A stretch of DNA of 64,000 nucleotides, from assembly GCF_000217935.1 (NCBI RefSeq), contig NZ_AFHI01000002.1, forward strand, positions 62,001 through 126,000. The letters are read 5' to 3'. The notes under the pieces are model-generated. The model had not been told where the DNA came from. It was given only the letters and a program-made list of their open reading frames with translations, and made no database searches. This DNA is from Rheinheimera sp. A13L. GTDB lineage: Bacteria; Pseudomonadota; Gammaproteobacteria; Enterobacterales; Alteromonadaceae. Positions 1-8,007 of the stretch are shown in pieces. Within the stretch, counting starts at the first letter, position 1. Each line of letters opens with the position of its first letter. Position numbers and translations under genes: made by a program.

Positions 1-189
1 TAATCTTCATTTCAGTGCGAGGTTCACCACGCGAATAAGGTGCTGGCGATGGAGGTCTGTTGGTTGATTTACATTGAATGGCATTAGGCAAGGTAATCTG
101 CCCCAGCGACACAGCACCTGAGGAATAAACAGAGTGCATTGGAGCACTAATTGGAGCTCTATACGGCTGATAACAGGTTTTACTGCCTG
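1..189 (-). pseudogene. Open coding-like fragment left of the inserted repeat, running off the window edge
   Basis: One minus-strand frame is open from the edge of the inserted element to the window start. It reads roughly GSKTCYQPYRAP, then ISAPMHSVYSSGAVSLG, and later TNRPPSPAPYSRGEP. Its codon pattern looks like the neighbouring genes. A second frame in the same place is open for 63 codons (198 to 7), but its composition is less protein-like. This piece may be the 3' part of the secreted-protein gene that the element at 190-455 interrupts, although joining across a simple TA duplication does not restore this frame. It could equally be the start of a separate gene. Function unknown. Confidence 0.3.
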
Positions 190-455
190 TATACCCAAGT
201 GACCTCAAGATGCGAGTTTCAGAGCCGCTGGGCGCTTGCAATGCAAGGCAGCCTGGCGAAGCAATGTCGACTACCTTGTGAGACAGGCTAACACCGCAGT
301 GCAATCGCCCAGCGACTCCCTTCGGGCGGGGCTAAAAGCGCTTTATGCCGCGTTAACTGTTGTCGCTTTAGAACCACTAAAGCTTCCAGCAGCTGCCTTG
401 CCTAAAGCGCTTTTTTCTCCCGCTGAATTCTGCATCTTGAAGTTACTTGGGTATA
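190..455. mobile_element. MITE-like element with 24-bp terminal inverted repeats
   Basis: The ends at 190-213 and 432-455 are inverted copies matching at 22 of 24 positions (TATACCCAAGT, 2 variable positions, then TCAAGATGC). The element is 266 bp long and encodes no transposase. The ends begin with TATA, so a TA or TATA target duplication is possible. Inside are two AAAGCGC-type stretches and a GC-rich middle. Similar ends are, to my knowledge, dispersed in Shewanella, Vibrio and related genomes. It supplies the last codons and stop of the gene at 343-945. Confidence 0.75.
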
Positions 456-945
456 GATACTCGCAACCTCCATCCGGTGGTGGAAGCTGCGCTGCATTAC
501 TTTTAGCTTTGGCTCTTGCAGTCACAGTAATAGTGCTCAGGCCCTGAATTTCACGGTTATTAATAATATGAAAGCTGTAGTCAAGATTATTGCCGTTGGG
601 CGATTTTTTCAGCTTTAGAATGGCCCTGTCGTGATGCTGTAAGGCTACTTTGATAATATCGGGTTCAGAAAACAGCGTTTTACTGTATATCACTGTGCCA
701 TTGCCCAGTTGCAATGTCGCGGTATAACCTGCTGCAGCCACAGAGTTTAAGCCAGCAGTTAAATTGTCGGCTGAAAAATAAGTTTCTGTTGAATGCAAAT
801 CACGTAATTGAATACAGATTTCGCCATCACTGCGCGAAGCAGTTGACAAGGTAATTTCACTATTTTCCCTTAGTTCGACACAGGATGCCTGTGCGTACCC
901 AATACTTAAAAACGCTAATACCAGAATGATGATGTTTTTAGTCAC
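343..945 (-). CDS. Secreted hypothetical protein with C-terminus supplied by an inserted repeat
   Basis: The family is not recognised. A GTG start at 945 with AGGAG about 10 bases upstream gives an N-terminus reading MTKNIIILVLAFLSIGYAQAS, a good Sec signal peptide with cleavage near the AQA-S junction. An ATG at 972 would add nine residues and lacks this ribosome site. The mature part is about 140 residues, polar, with beta-rich character and several Cys (CVEL, EICIQL, GGCEY). The last 37 codons or so, from YPSNFKMQ onward, lie within the MITE-like element at 190-455, so the natural C-terminus has been replaced. It is probably a disrupted gene whose product, if made, has a foreign tail. Upstream DNA to about 1190 is AT-rich and holds no gene I can support. 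Confidence 0.5.
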   Translation of the reverse strand: MTKNIIILVLAFLSIGYAQASCVELRENSEITLSTASRSDGEICIQLRDLHSTETYFSADNLTAGLNSVAAAGYTATLQLGNGTVIYSKTLFSEPDIIKVALQHHDRAILKLKKSPNGNNLDYSFHIINNREIQGLSTITVTARAKAKSNAAQLPPPDGGCEYLYPSNFKMQNSAGEKSALGKAAAGSFSGSKATTVNAA

Positions 946-1193
946 GTTGTTGACGCTCCTTTTCGCCGGCATTAAAATATTTGTTGCAAATAAAATGCAA
1001 ATGTTTATTTGTTGATAATAAAAAATAAATTAAAACCTATAATCCCTATCGATTATTCATAGGTACGATCTTAAGCAAGGTATTGATTTTGAAGATGAAA
1101 AACTAATAACTTAATGCAGGAGTCTGCTCATATGTATGAGCTTTAGGATTTGAAGAGGTGTTTCATTCGTGATCTAAATGTGTTGGCGCGCCG

Positions 1194-1466
1194 CTAGTGC
1201 CTTTTTAGCTTCTTCAGCTGCTCTTCTGCCAGACGCCGCACTATGCCTATTTCAGGCAGCCATTTCTTTATCCTGGAGTTATGAATTTTTACTTTACACA
1301 ACTTATTGAGTAACAAAGAAAACAGTTCAGAACTCCAGCGTGAACGCTGAAAGCCGGGAGTCCCAGGCATGTAGTCCCACAAGATGTTCAGGACACCGCA
1401 AATCAAACTTTTCGGTTGACGAGGTGGACGACCCACCTTTGGTTTGTGCGCCATCGACCCCGCCAA
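1194..1466 (-). pseudogene. IS630-family transposase remnant (N-terminal helix-turn-helix part)
   Basis: The frame encodes a basic stretch (KPKVGRPPRQPKSL), then RSRWSSELFSLLLNKL and IKKWLPEIGIVRR. This matches the winged helix-turn-helix of IS630/Tc1-type transposases, which typically reads RSRWS-EL followed by a WLP-G motif. The only start in frame is a TTG at 1466, with a stop just upstream, and another frame upstream (MDNQV) is broken. The DDE catalytic domain is missing. About 90 residues remain of a protein that usually has over 300. No terminal inverted repeats were found. 1467-1558, up to the hemL stop, appears to be more of the same decayed element. Confidence 0.55.
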
Positions 1467-1558
1467 CTTTATACCTGGTTATCCATCAAACAACCGACCA
1501 ATGTCCCGACTGTAGCAATAGGGCAATTTCGGATTTGGTTTTACTTTTGAACTGCTAG

Positions 1559-2845
1559 TTAAGCTTTCAGCTGAATAAAGGCTTGTTTAGCTGCTGCTAT
1601 GGTGTAAGCCAAATCTTCATCAGAATGAGCTATAGACAAGAAGCCTGCTTCATAAGCTGAAGGTGCCAGATAAACGCCTTGCTCTAACATCAGATGGAAG
1701 AAGCGTTTAAAGGCAGCGATATCACATTGAGTGGCTTGCTGATAGTTAGTGATCTGCGCTTCATTACTGAAAAACACTCCAAACATACCACCCACCTGAG
1801 TGGTCGCCAGCGGTATACCCACTTCTTTGGCTGCCGCTGCTAAACCTTCAATCAACTGCGTGGTTTTGGCTGTTAATACATCGTACACGCCAGGCTTACG
1901 GATTTCGGTCAGCGCAGCTAAACCAGCGGCCATAGCAATAGGATTACCTGACAAAGTGCCCGCCTGATAAACGCCGCCTAAAGGTGCTATATGCTGCATG
2001 ATGTCGCGACGGCCGCCAAAAGCACCAACCGGCATACCACCACCTATAATTTTTCCTAAAGTGGTCAGGTCGGGTTTGATGTTGTAATAAGCCTGAGCGC
2101 CACCTAAAGCGACCCGGAATCCTGTCATCACTTCATCAAAAATCAGTACAGCACCGTACTGGTCACACAGTGCCCGTAAACCTTCTAAAAAACCTGGGGC
2201 AGGTGGAATACAGTTCATATTGCCTGCAACTGGTTCCACAATAATACAAGCCAGATCAGCACCTTGTTCGGCAAAAATCTGTTTCACCTGCTCTAAGTTA
2301 TTAAACTCCGCCGTTAAGGTGTATTTGGCAAAATCAGCAGGTACGCCAGGTGAATTAGGCACACCTAAAGTTAAAGCGCCTGAGCCTGCTTTGACCAATA
2401 AAGAGTCGGCATGACCGTGGTAACAACCTTCAAATTTTAAAATGCTGTTACGACCGGTAAAACCACGGGCTAAGCGAATAGCGCTCATAGTGGCTTCTGT
2501 GCCTGAGCTGACCATACGGACCATTTCCATGCTGGGCACTAATTCACAAATGGTTTCTGCCATAGTGATTTCAGCGGGGCAAGGCGCACCAAAACTTAAG
2601 CCTTTTTCAGCGGCTTTTATCACAGCTTCACGGATAGCAGGGTGGTTGTGACCCAGCAACATGGGGCCCCATGAGCCTATGTAGTCGATGTACTTTTTGC
2701 CATCGACATCATATAAATAAGCACCGTTGGCGCTGTCGATAAAAACAGGTGTACCGCCGACGCTTTTAAAAGCACGAACCGGAGAATTGACACCACCTGG
2801 GATAGTTTTTTGCGCTTGCTGGAATAACTGTTCTGACCTGGACAT
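1559..2845 (-). CDS. hemL: Glutamate-1-semialdehyde 2,1-aminomutase
   Basis: This PLP enzyme converts glutamate-1-semialdehyde to 5-aminolevulinate in the C5 route to tetrapyrroles, in the cytoplasm. The 428 residues are the usual length. The fold-type I aminotransferase signature is clear: [13 protein letters not shown] around 115-127, the [10 protein letters not shown] segment around 245-254, and the PLP-binding lysine at 265 in [10 protein letters not shown], the same number as in E. coli HemL. The start at 2845 has AAGGA about 7 bases upstream. It is transcribed alone on the minus strand, between pyrB and the accessory patch at the window's left end. Confidence 0.97.
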   Translation of the reverse strand: MSRSEQLFQQAQKTIPGGVNSPVRAFKSVGGTPVFIDSANGAYLYDVDGKKYIDYIGSWGPMLLGHNHPAIREAVIKAAEKGLSFGAPCPAEITMAETICELVPSMEMVRMVSSGTEATMSAIRLARGFTGRNSILKFEGCYHGHADSLLVKAGSGALTLGVPNSPGVPADFAKYTLTAEFNNLEQVKQIFAEQGADLACIIVEPVAGNMNCIPPAPGFLEGLRALCDQYGAVLIFDEVMTGFRVALGGAQAYYNIKPDLTTLGKIIGGGMPVGAFGGRRDIMQHIAPLGGVYQAGTLSGNPIAMAAGLAALTEIRKPGVYDVLTAKTTQLIEGLAAAAKEVGIPLATTQVGGMFGVFFSNEAQITNYQQATQCDIAAFKRFFHLMLEQGVYLAPSAYEAGFLSIAHSDEDLAYTIAAAKQAFIQLKA

Positions 2846-2882
2846 AGAGGATCCTTAAAACGAAATCTTTAATACTCAATCT

Positions 2883-2912
2883 TTAAAAGAAAGCCGGGCT
2901 CAAAGCCCGACT
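2883..2912 (-). terminator. Terminator after pyrB
   Basis: Reading the minus strand, TCGGGCT, a short loop and AGCCCGG are followed by a T-rich run. It sits 22 bases after the pyrB stop and before the hemL start. Confidence 0.7.
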
Positions 2913-2933
2913 TAAAGATAAATGTGTTGTGGC

Positions 2934-3938
2934 TTACTTGTTGCTGTACCAGGGCACTTCACGTTCGTATTTACTGACCAGTTGATCGACACCCAAGGTC
3001 AAAGCAAACAATGCCATACGCACTAAAACGCCGTTATCGGCCTGACGGAAAATAGCCAGATGGGGGTTCAGGTTTAAGTCGTTGTCGAGCTCATTGGCTT
3101 CAATACGCGAATCCCGTGGCAAAGGATGCATAATCACAGTATTGGATTTACAGTGTTTAGTATAAATATCCTGATTTAAGCGAAACTTACCACGGTATTT
3201 ATTGGCTTCTTCCTGCGAAGGAAAACGCTCTTCCTGAATACGGGTTTGATAAACAATATCAGCGTTTAAGTTGCCAGCCAGTTGATCCGTCACTGTGACT
3301 CTGTGGCCTGCGTTTTCAATGAGCGAGACAATATCGTCCGGCATCGCCAGCTCATTGGGCGCTATTAGAGTGAACTGAATGTTTTTATACAAAGCCAGTA
3401 ATTTGGATAACGAGTGTACTGTACGGCCAAACTTTAAATCACCAATCATGGCGATATGCATACCGTCTATCGGCTGCTGTGACGCCGCCAGTTCTTTTTC
3501 TATGGTAAATAAATCCAGCAAAGCCTGAGTCGGGTGTTCGTTGGCACCGTCACCGCCGTTTAATACCGGCACCCGGCTGCCTTCTGCGAATTCAGCCACA
3601 GAACCTGCCTGCGGATGGCGCATCGCAATCACATCGCTGTAGCTGCTGATCACCCTGGCTGTATCAAACAAAGATTCACCTTTAGACAAGGCGGAAGATT
3701 GCATACCTGTGGTTTCGCGAACTTCGCCACCCAATAAGTTAAAAGCACAACCAAAGCTGACCCGGGTTCTGGTGCTGGGCTCAAAAAACAGGTTACCTAA
3801 AATGGCACCGTCGAGCACTGTAGTGCGCTTCTGGCGTTTGGCATAAGGTTCCATGCTGCGGGCAATATCAAATACCTGCTGAATTTTGTCGCGGTCAAAC
3901 TGTTTGACTGAGAGGATATGTTCGCCTTTAAAACTCAT
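2934..3938 (-). CDS. pyrB: Aspartate carbamoyltransferase, catalytic chain
   Basis: The enzyme joins carbamoyl phosphate and aspartate, the first committed step of pyrimidine synthesis. Carbamoyl-phosphate-binding motifs are present: FEPSTRTRVSF near 53-63, HPTQALLDL near 135-143 and HPLPR near 272-276. LSKGESLFDT matches the 80s loop region. It is 334 residues long, some 20 longer than E. coli PyrB, as in Shewanella-type PyrB with a C-terminal extension (YEREVPWYSNK). No pyrI regulatory-chain gene follows, so allosteric control by a PyrI partner is not expected from this locus. The ATG at 3938 lacks a strong ribosome site. The preceding leader forms a hairpin, described separately. Confidence 0.95.
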   Translation of the reverse strand: MSFKGEHILSVKQFDRDKIQQVFDIARSMEPYAKRQKRTTVLDGAILGNLFFEPSTRTRVSFGCAFNLLGGEVRETTGMQSSALSKGESLFDTARVISSYSDVIAMRHPQAGSVAEFAEGSRVPVLNGGDGANEHPTQALLDLFTIEKELAASQQPIDGMHIAMIGDLKFGRTVHSLSKLLALYKNIQFTLIAPNELAMPDDIVSLIENAGHRVTVTDQLAGNLNADIVYQTRIQEERFPSQEEANKYRGKFRLNQDIYTKHCKSNTVIMHPLPRDSRIEANELDNDLNLNPHLAIFRQADNGVLVRMALFALTLGVDQLVSKYEREVPWYSNK

Positions 3939-3965
3939 ACTGGATGCTCATCTGCTAGAGGTTGC

Positions 3966-4007
3966 GGGGGCGCCGGAACTGGCTGAAAGTCGGCGCGTAT
4001 CATAGCA
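3966..4007 (-). promoter_or_regulatory. Extended -10 promoter and leader hairpin of pyrB
   Basis: On the minus strand TGCTATGAT (4007-3999) is a good extended -10 element; no clear -35 is seen. Just downstream, GCGCCG and CGGCGC pair across a 15-base loop (about 3966-3994), giving a hairpin in the leader without a T run. The promoter is only about 25 bases past the hemJ stop. A control role for the hairpin is inference. Confidence 0.5.
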
Positions 4008-4028
4008 AATAAGCCGCTTAAAATCAGC

Positions 4029-4460
4029 CTAGAGCGGCTTCAAAATCGCCAGAAAAATAATGGCAAAGAGTAACAGCACCGGGAACTCGTTAAAGAGGCG
4101 GTAAAATCTGCTGCTTTTAGTGTTTTTGCCCTGTTTAAAATCGCTTAACAGCTTAAAACAGTAGCCGTGATAAATATAAAGCAGAATCACCAATATAAGT
4201 TTGTAATGCAGCCAGCTACTGACTGCAAACCAGGCTGCACCGTACAGATGAATCAGCCATAACCCAAACACCAGTGTCAGCGCCGCAAAAGGTGTGACGA
4301 AATAAAGCAATCGCCTTTCCATCACTTTAAATTGGGCATCTACGGCCTGGTCTTTGGTTTGTGCGTGATAGACAAAAAGCCGCGGCAGATAAAAAATTCC
4401 GGCAAACCAGGCCACCATAAAACTGACATGCAAAGCTTTAATCACAAGTAATGTATTCAT
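4029..4460 (-). CDS. hemJ: HemJ-type protoporphyrinogen IX oxidase
   Basis: A 143-residue membrane protein with four predicted helices. KALHVSFMVAWFAGIFYLPR at 9-28 carries the conserved histidine of the HemJ/UPF0093 family, and WLHYKLILV and RFYRLFNEFP carry the other typical residues. HemJ oxidises protoporphyrinogen IX to protoporphyrin IX in haem synthesis in bacteria lacking HemG or HemY. Its start overlaps the stop of the ClC gene by one base (TGATG), so the two are probably translationally coupled. It lies near hemL, the same pathway, but is separated from it by pyrB. Confidence 0.88.
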   Translation of the reverse strand: MNTLLVIKALHVSFMVAWFAGIFYLPRLFVYHAQTKDQAVDAQFKVMERRLLYFVTPFAALTLVFGLWLIHLYGAAWFAVSSWLHYKLILVILLYIYHGYCFKLLSDFKQGKNTKSSRFYRLFNEFPVLLLFAIIFLAILKPL

Positions 4461-6202
4461 CAGATTAAATTATTCTGTTTAGTTAAAAGGGCGCGGACCT
4501 GTTCCCAGCGGATCAGACCCAGCAGTTGTTCAGGCTGTTGTGGGTCGTAAATATAGACTACACCGCCTTTTTGTTCGTCCAGAAGAGTATGTACTTCAGC
4601 CATAGTGGCCTGATGACTTACCCCCTGTAGTGGCAGATGCAATAAAGTCGACTGGCCTGTCATGGATGCGTCCAGATCATAATCGATCAGCAGGAAAGGC
4701 TGTTCAGGATTGTCTGTTTTCTGGATCAGTAACTGGTGAGCGGGTTTGTCGGCCAAAATAGGTTCAATTTTGTCTTGTTCCGAGGCAGACAGCATCACAT
4801 ATTCTTTATCCAGCATCGCCAGCACACCGACTTTTTGCAGCACATCGTCTGCTGGTGCCAGTTTATAAGGCAGTTGTTGCAGTTCCAGCTGCAATACAAA
4901 AATGGATTTGTTTTTAAACAGCTGCACTGTAGTGACATAAGCGCAGGTAATCACCAGCATAGCCGGCACTATAATATCCGGGTTGTAAGACAGCTCCATC
5001 ACAGCCACTAAAGCAGCCAAAGGCGCATGTAAAGTGGCAGCCATAAAACCTGCCATACCTAAAGTGGCGTAAGTGCCGGATAAACTGGCATCTCCTGACA
5101 CAAACACAGGTAAAAAGGCCAATAAAGTACCGGCCAGAATACCGATACCAAAAACAGGGCCAATGACACCACCGGGCACGGCCAGACCTACAGCCACTAC
5201 GGTCAATAGAAATTTCGCCATTAATATAGTCAGCAATAACCAGAACTCAGTGGAAGCGGTCACAGCATAAAATATGGCCCCGGTTTCAGCACCCATAGCC
5301 TGAGGAACCAGATGACCTACTGCTGCTGTAATAGCTGCTGCGAGCAATAACTTCAGCGCTAAATGCCATTTCTGGAACCATTTTAAAATACGCCAGATAC
5401 TCTGGTTAAACATATAAGCAGCAGCACCTATGGCAATACCACAAAGCACCAAATAAGGCAGATGCCAGCCACTGATAGAGACAATTTTTAAAGCCGCCAG
5501 ATCATTGCCCATACCAAAAACGCCACGGGTCAGCAAAGCGCCGACCACAGAAGCCAGCATCACAGGCACAAAGACATGAATACGATATTCCCGCAGTACC
5601 ACTTCCATCACAAAGATCACTGCAGCTAAAGGAGTGTTAAATGAAGCCGAGATAGCAGCAGCTATACCACAACCTGCCAGAATGCGGATGCTGTTGTACG
5701 GCAGGCGCAGATACTGCCCAAGCAAGCCGGCACCAAAAGCACCTAAATGCACAGAAGGGCCTTCGCGGCCCACAGAAAAACCGCTGGTCAGCGCGATGAT
5801 GCCGCCAAAAAACTGGTTAAAGGTATTCCAGAAGGGCATCACCCCATAGCGGGTTTTTATGCGGTGGATCACATAGGCTATGCCCATCCGGTAATGTGAA
5901 AGCCCAACCAGCATAGCCATAATGCTGATCAGAATGGCGGCAATAAAAGGCAAGGCCCAGCGATAGCCTTCAGCTATACCGGAAAAATCATCAGTGCGTT
6001 CTAAAAAGAAACTTTGGATGCCAATAATAGTCAGACGGAACAGCAGAATGATTGATGCAGCCAAAAAACCTGCCACTATGGCCAGCAGGCAGAGTTGTAC
6101 TGACGTAAGAGGGAAAGCTAACCGAAGTCGTAATTTTGCTTGCCAGTCTGCTGGTAGTAACATGCTATAGTGTCTGAGTCTGGGATAGGCAAAGTGTAAC
6201 AT
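4460..6202 (-). CDS. ClC-family chloride channel/transporter
   Basis: A 580-residue membrane protein counted from the ATG at 6202. The open frame extends to 6346, but that would run into the divergent gene, and another ATG is at 6163. The ClC core covers about 35-440. GREGPSVHLG has the gating glutamate at 147, which aligns with E148 of E. coli ClcA. FNTPLAAVIFVMEVV aligns with the ClcA stretch containing E202/E203 but has valine at 201 where the proton-pathway glutamate would be. GGVIGPVFG is the GxFxP-type motif. The usual GSGIP motif is replaced by HYRMGIAYVI. The C-terminal 130 residues look like a degenerate CBS region. It forms an operon with hemJ. Confidence 0.88.
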   Translation of the reverse strand: MLHFAYPRLRHYSMLLPADWQAKLRLRLAFPLTSVQLCLLAIVAGFLAASIILLFRLTIIGIQSFFLERTDDFSGIAEGYRWALPFIAAILISIMAMLVGLSHYRMGIAYVIHRIKTRYGVMPFWNTFNQFFGGIIALTSGFSVGREGPSVHLGAFGAGLLGQYLRLPYNSIRILAGCGIAAAISASFNTPLAAVIFVMEVVLREYRIHVFVPVMLASVVGALLTRGVFGMGNDLAALKIVSISGWHLPYLVLCGIAIGAAAYMFNQSIWRILKWFQKWHLALKLLLAAAITAAVGHLVPQAMGAETGAIFYAVTASTEFWLLLTILMAKFLLTVVAVGLAVPGGVIGPVFGIGILAGTLLAFLPVFVSGDASLSGTYATLGMAGFMAATLHAPLAALVAVMELSYNPDIIVPAMLVITCAYVTTVQLFKNKSIFVLQLELQQLPYKLAPADDVLQKVGVLAMLDKEYVMLSASEQDKIEPILADKPAHQLLIQKTDNPEQPFLLIDYDLDASMTGQSTLLHLPLQGVSHQATMAEVHTLLDEQKGGVVYIYDPQQPEQLLGLIRWEQVRALLTKQNNLI

Positions 6203-6220
6203 AACTATTTGAGTAGGTTG

Positions 6221-6955
6221 ATGAATCGTATGCAGTTTATGCTCTGGCTCAAACGCAGCTGGAGACTGGTGTTGGTAACCGCAGGCCTGATGGGGCTTGC
6301 TGCTTTGGCCGGGCAGTTGTTTGGCAATTATTATTATGTAAAACAAGTGAATGTGCTGTCGTCCAAACTGGAGGAAAGTCAGAAAAAAACCAACAGTCTG
6401 ACAGCCGACCTGAATGAGCAGTTAAAACAAAATGATTATTTAACGGCTGAACTGGCGGTAGAAAAAAGTGCCGGGCAGTTGATCCAGCAAGAGCTGAAAA
6501 CTGAACAGCAAAAGCTGTTTGATACCCGTAAAGAACTGGCTTTTTATCAGCGTATTATTTCTCCTGAATTGCAGGCGGATAGCCTGATTATTGACAGCTT
6601 CAGCATCAGTCCGGGCGCGTCGCCGACTAAATACAGATTTAATCTGGTGCTTATTCAGCAGGATAAACAACGTAACTTTGCTAAGGGCTCTGTCGACTTG
6701 AAATTGCACGGATTTAGCGGTGAGAAACGAGACACAGTGGACTTGTTGCAGTTGGCTGGATTCAATAAAAGTGACAAAGCTTTTAGCTTTAAATATTTCC
6801 AGATCATCGAAGGTGAGTTTTCTTTGCCAGAAGGCTTTAAACCAGAAAAAGTGGATGTGGCATTAAAGGTTGCCGCAGCCCGTTCGGCTAAGTCAGCCAA
6901 GGTCGATAAGAGCTTTTTCTGGCCAACCGAACAGCCCGGCGAAATACTTGAATAA
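6221..6955 (+). CDS. DUF6776-type membrane-anchored coiled-coil protein
   Basis: A 244-residue protein of unknown function. One membrane segment at about 14-36 (VLVTAGLMGLAALAGQLFG) is followed by a coiled coil at about 45-105 (SSKLEESQKKTNSLTADLNE and onward). The C-terminal 130 residues are beta-rich. The plan resembles the DUF6776 family of gammaproteobacteria, recognised from memory. The ATG at 6221 is preferred; a TTG at 6209 is in frame. It is divergent from the ClC gene with only 18 bases between the starts, so the promoters overlap coding DNA. erpA follows 47 bases later and may be co-transcribed. Confidence 0.7.
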   Translation: MNRMQFMLWLKRSWRLVLVTAGLMGLAALAGQLFGNYYYVKQVNVLSSKLEESQKKTNSLTADLNEQLKQNDYLTAELAVEKSAGQLIQQELKTEQQKLFDTRKELAFYQRIISPELQADSLIIDSFSISPGASPTKYRFNLVLIQQDKQRNFAKGSVDLKLHGFSGEKRDTVDLLQLAGFNKSDKAFSFKYFQIIEGEFSLPEGFKPEKVDVALKVAAARSAKSAKVDKSFFWPTEQPGEILE

Positions 6956-7002
6956 ATTAGTCAGGTATTAGATAATCCGCGCCCAGTTATACCGGAGGAC
7001 AT

Positions 7003-7344
7003 ATGTCAGAGTTACAGCTTCCTATTCAGTTTACCGACGCTGCCGCCAATAAAGTATTGGCTTTAGTCACCGAAGAGGAAAACCCTGAGTTAAAACTTCG
7101 GGTTTATATTACAGGTGGTGGTTGTTCAGGCTTCCAGTACGGTTTTACTTTTGATGAAAAAGTAAACGAAGGTGATCTGGTGGTCGAAAAAAATGGCGTG
7201 ATTATGGTGGTAGACCCAATGAGTCTGCAGTATCTGGCCGGTGGTGTAGTGGATTACACTGATGGTCTGCAAGGTAGCCGTTTTATTGTGCAAAACCCCA
7301 ATGCAACTACAACCTGTGGTTGCGGATCCAGTTTCTCCGTTTAG
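7003..7344 (+). CDS. erpA: Iron-sulfur cluster insertion protein ErpA
   Basis: An A-type carrier that delivers Fe-S clusters to target enzymes such as IspG/IspH and respiratory proteins. The 113 residues carry the three conserved cysteines: one in [11 protein letters not shown] near 41 and two in TTCGCGSSF near 105-107. The start is well supported by GGAGG six bases before the ATG at 7003. A hairpin terminator follows at 7372. Confidence 0.96.
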   Translation: MSELQLPIQFTDAAANKVLALVTEEENPELKLRVYITGGGCSGFQYGFTFDEKVNEGDLVVEKNGVIMVVDPMSLQYLAGGVVDYTDGLQGSRFIVQNPNATTTCGCGSSFSV

Positions 7345-7371
7345 TCTATTCATAACAGTGCGACTTAGAAA

Positions 7372-7398
7372 GAGGCTTCTGCAGTGCAGAGGCCTTTT
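7372..7398 (+). terminator. Terminator after erpA
   Basis: AGGCTTCTGCA and TGCAGAGGCCT pair across one base with one G-T pair, followed by TTTTTAG. Confidence 0.85.
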
Positions 7399-7503
7399 TA
7401 GTTTTTGCGTCATAAAAAACTTCATTCAGCTACCAGTCAGACCTGTTGTGGAAACATGGCTGATAGTTGCTTGCATTGGGCACTGTAGTGTAAGCAAAAT
7501 TGT

Positions 7504-7529
7504 TCGTTCCCGTTATTTGAACGGAACGA
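7504..7529. repeat. Inverted repeat, candidate operator or RNA stem
   Basis: TCGTTC pairs with GAACGA and CGTT with AACG, with one bulged C and a five-base loop. It lies about 190 bases before the XRE-type regulator gene. Confidence 0.5.
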
Positions 7530-7621
7530 TTAACCGACAAAAATCAGAGATAAGTGGCTATTTTTTCAACCATGTAACTATACGCTCTGAACAAGCTATG
7601 GTTTAATGAAAAGCTTTTTTT

Positions 7622-7660
7622 GCTTATTGGGACATTCCCATAAGCTTTTGGATTTTTTTT
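7622..7660 (+). terminator. Hairpin with T run upstream of the XRE gene
   Basis: GCTTATTGGGA and TCCCATAAGC pair across a short loop with one bulge. TTTTGGATTTTTTTT follows. It points towards the XRE gene and lies far past the erpA terminator, so it may end a short RNA or attenuate the XRE transcript. Confidence 0.5.
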
Positions 7661-7714
7661 GGCAGGAAGTTTAAGTCGTAAACAGAAGGCGTTCGCACGC
7701 CGGGAGAACAACAA

Positions 7715-7960
7715 ATGAAAGGTACTAAAAGCGTTATTTCAGATGAGAATAAAAGATTGTGTGTATGGCTGAAGCGTCAGCGTCAGGAAAAAGGCCATAC
7801 CATGCGTAGTTTGTCTGAAATTTTAGGCACTCCGCACTCTTTTATCGGTAAGGTGGAGAATCAGGAACGTCGTCTTGATGTTGTTGAATACGTTCGTTAT
7901 TGCCAGGCTCTGGCCATAGATCCTATGGATGGGTTAAAGCAAGTTCTGATTGAAGCCTAA
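7715..7960 (+). CDS. Small XRE-type helix-turn-helix regulator
   Basis: An 81-residue single-domain DNA-binding protein. The HTH_3/XRE pattern covers about 15-70: LKRQRQEKGHTMRSLSEILG, then TPHSFIGKVENQERRLDVVEY as turn and recognition helix. There is no sensor or multimerisation domain. GGGAGA lies about 10 bases before the ATG. It is followed at once by a strong bidirectional terminator, so it forms its own transcript. The long structured upstream region suggests control at that level. Its target is unknown. Confidence 0.8.
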   Translation: MKGTKSVISDENKRLCVWLKRQRQEKGHTMRSLSEILGTPHSFIGKVENQERRLDVVEYVRYCQALAIDPMDGLKQVLIEA

Positions 7961-7974
7961 TCCGCTTTTATCTG

Positions 7975-8007
7975 AAAAAAAACGCCGCATTAGTGCGGCG
8001 TTTTTTT
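7975..8007. terminator. Bidirectional terminator between XRE gene and ampG
   Basis: A run of A, then CGCCGCA, loop, TGCGGCG and a run of seven T. It serves both convergent genes; the last ampG codons and its stop lie inside the hairpin. Confidence 0.92.

Larger units (their letters stand above)
7399..7714 (+). other. Long structured intergenic stretch before the XRE gene
   Basis: There is no supportable protein here; the open frame over 7262-7606 is a shadow of erpA and the terminator. It holds an inverted repeat at 7504-7529 (TCGTTC, CGTT, loop ATTTG, AACG, GAACGA), a hairpin plus T run at 7622-7660, and a small GGCG/CGCC hairpin just before the ribosome site of the next gene. It could hold a small RNA, or an operator and attenuator for the XRE regulator. 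Confidence 0.45.

Noticed and set aside
236-547. 103-codon plus-strand open frame
   Set aside because: Lies within the MITE-like element and antisense to the secreted-protein gene. No ribosome site or family resemblance.
7262-7606. 114-codon open frame over the erpA end and terminator
   Set aside because: Overlaps erpA in another frame and runs through its terminator; the composition is not protein-like.
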